Under the pieces are notes generated by a model, which saw only the letters and a program-made list of their open reading frames with translations, was not told where the DNA came from and did no database searches. The translations under genes were made by a program, and so were the position numbers. From JBFLYZ01 sp040756415 (GTDB lineage Bacteria; Bacteroidota; Bacteroidia; JADZBD01), in contig JBFLYZ010000043.1 of assembly GCA_040756415.1 (NCBI GenBank), positions 1 to 32,192 on the forward strand: a DNA stretch of 32,192 nt, written 5' to 3'. Shown one piece after another: positions 32,103-32,192 of the stretch (its first letter is position 1; the number at the start of each line of letters is the position of its first letter).

Positions 32103-32192
32103 GGTAAAAATAAAGTTAAAAAGAAAAGGGGGAATGGCCCGGAGCGGGCATAAAATAATTTTTGGAAAAAAGATGCAGGGGATAAAATATTT

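Overview
This 32-kb window is chromosomal DNA from a member of the Bacteroidota, moderately GC-rich apart from its first ~870 bases. Four things point there: a GldM gliding/type IX secretion (T9SS) protein, several secreted proteins with C-terminal T9SS sorting domains, TPR proteins fused to SpoIIE/PPM phosphatases of a kind common in this phylum, and many exact copies of the Bacteroidota -7 promoter element TAnnTTTG just before start codons. I see no tRNA, rRNA, CRISPR array, transposase or integrase. No gene-free stretch exceeds 300 bases.

Layout. 2-3797 (+): a TPR-transmembrane-phosphatase gene cut by the left edge, then a secreted protein of unknown function, a small Rieske protein and a secreted protein with an Ig-like C-terminus. 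3798-4685 (-): metallo-beta-lactamase-fold hydrolase. 4868-8335 (+): pfkA and priA. 8516-11878 (-): gldM, an N-acetylmuramoyl-L-alanine amidase and a small repeat protein. 11940-13858: arfB (+) converging on an RluA-type pseudouridine synthase and panB (-). 13890-20993: two tandem copies of a divergent two-gene module, each a lipoprotein (+) opposite a 14-repeat propeller-like T9SS cargo protein (-); the second propeller gene is frameshifted. 21203-23452 (+): dnaK and a small membrane protein. 23504-25606 (-): T9SS-sorted cupredoxin and a putative outer-membrane protein with three tandem repeats. 25781-30846 (+): two more TPR-TM-SpoIIE phosphatases around a DUF3592-like membrane protein, with a 7-bp tandem DNA repeat between. 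30852-32102 (-): a small membrane protein and an alpha/beta hydrolase.

Themes. Housekeeping genes (pfkA, priA, dnaK, panB, arfB) alternate with envelope genes. GldM is part of the machine that would export the propeller proteins and the cupredoxin. The three TPR phosphatases look like envelope-to-cytoplasm signalling receptors, but no partner anti-sigma factor or anti-anti-sigma factor lies here.

Most worth following up: the duplicated lipoprotein/propeller module and its homopolymer frameshift; the sharp base-composition break inside the first TPR phosphatase, suggesting a swapped sensor domain; the heptanucleotide repeat after the second phosphatase; back-to-back TGATCA stop codons at three of six convergent gene pairs; and paired divergent TAnnTTTG promoters, several so close to the start codon that leaders must be very short.
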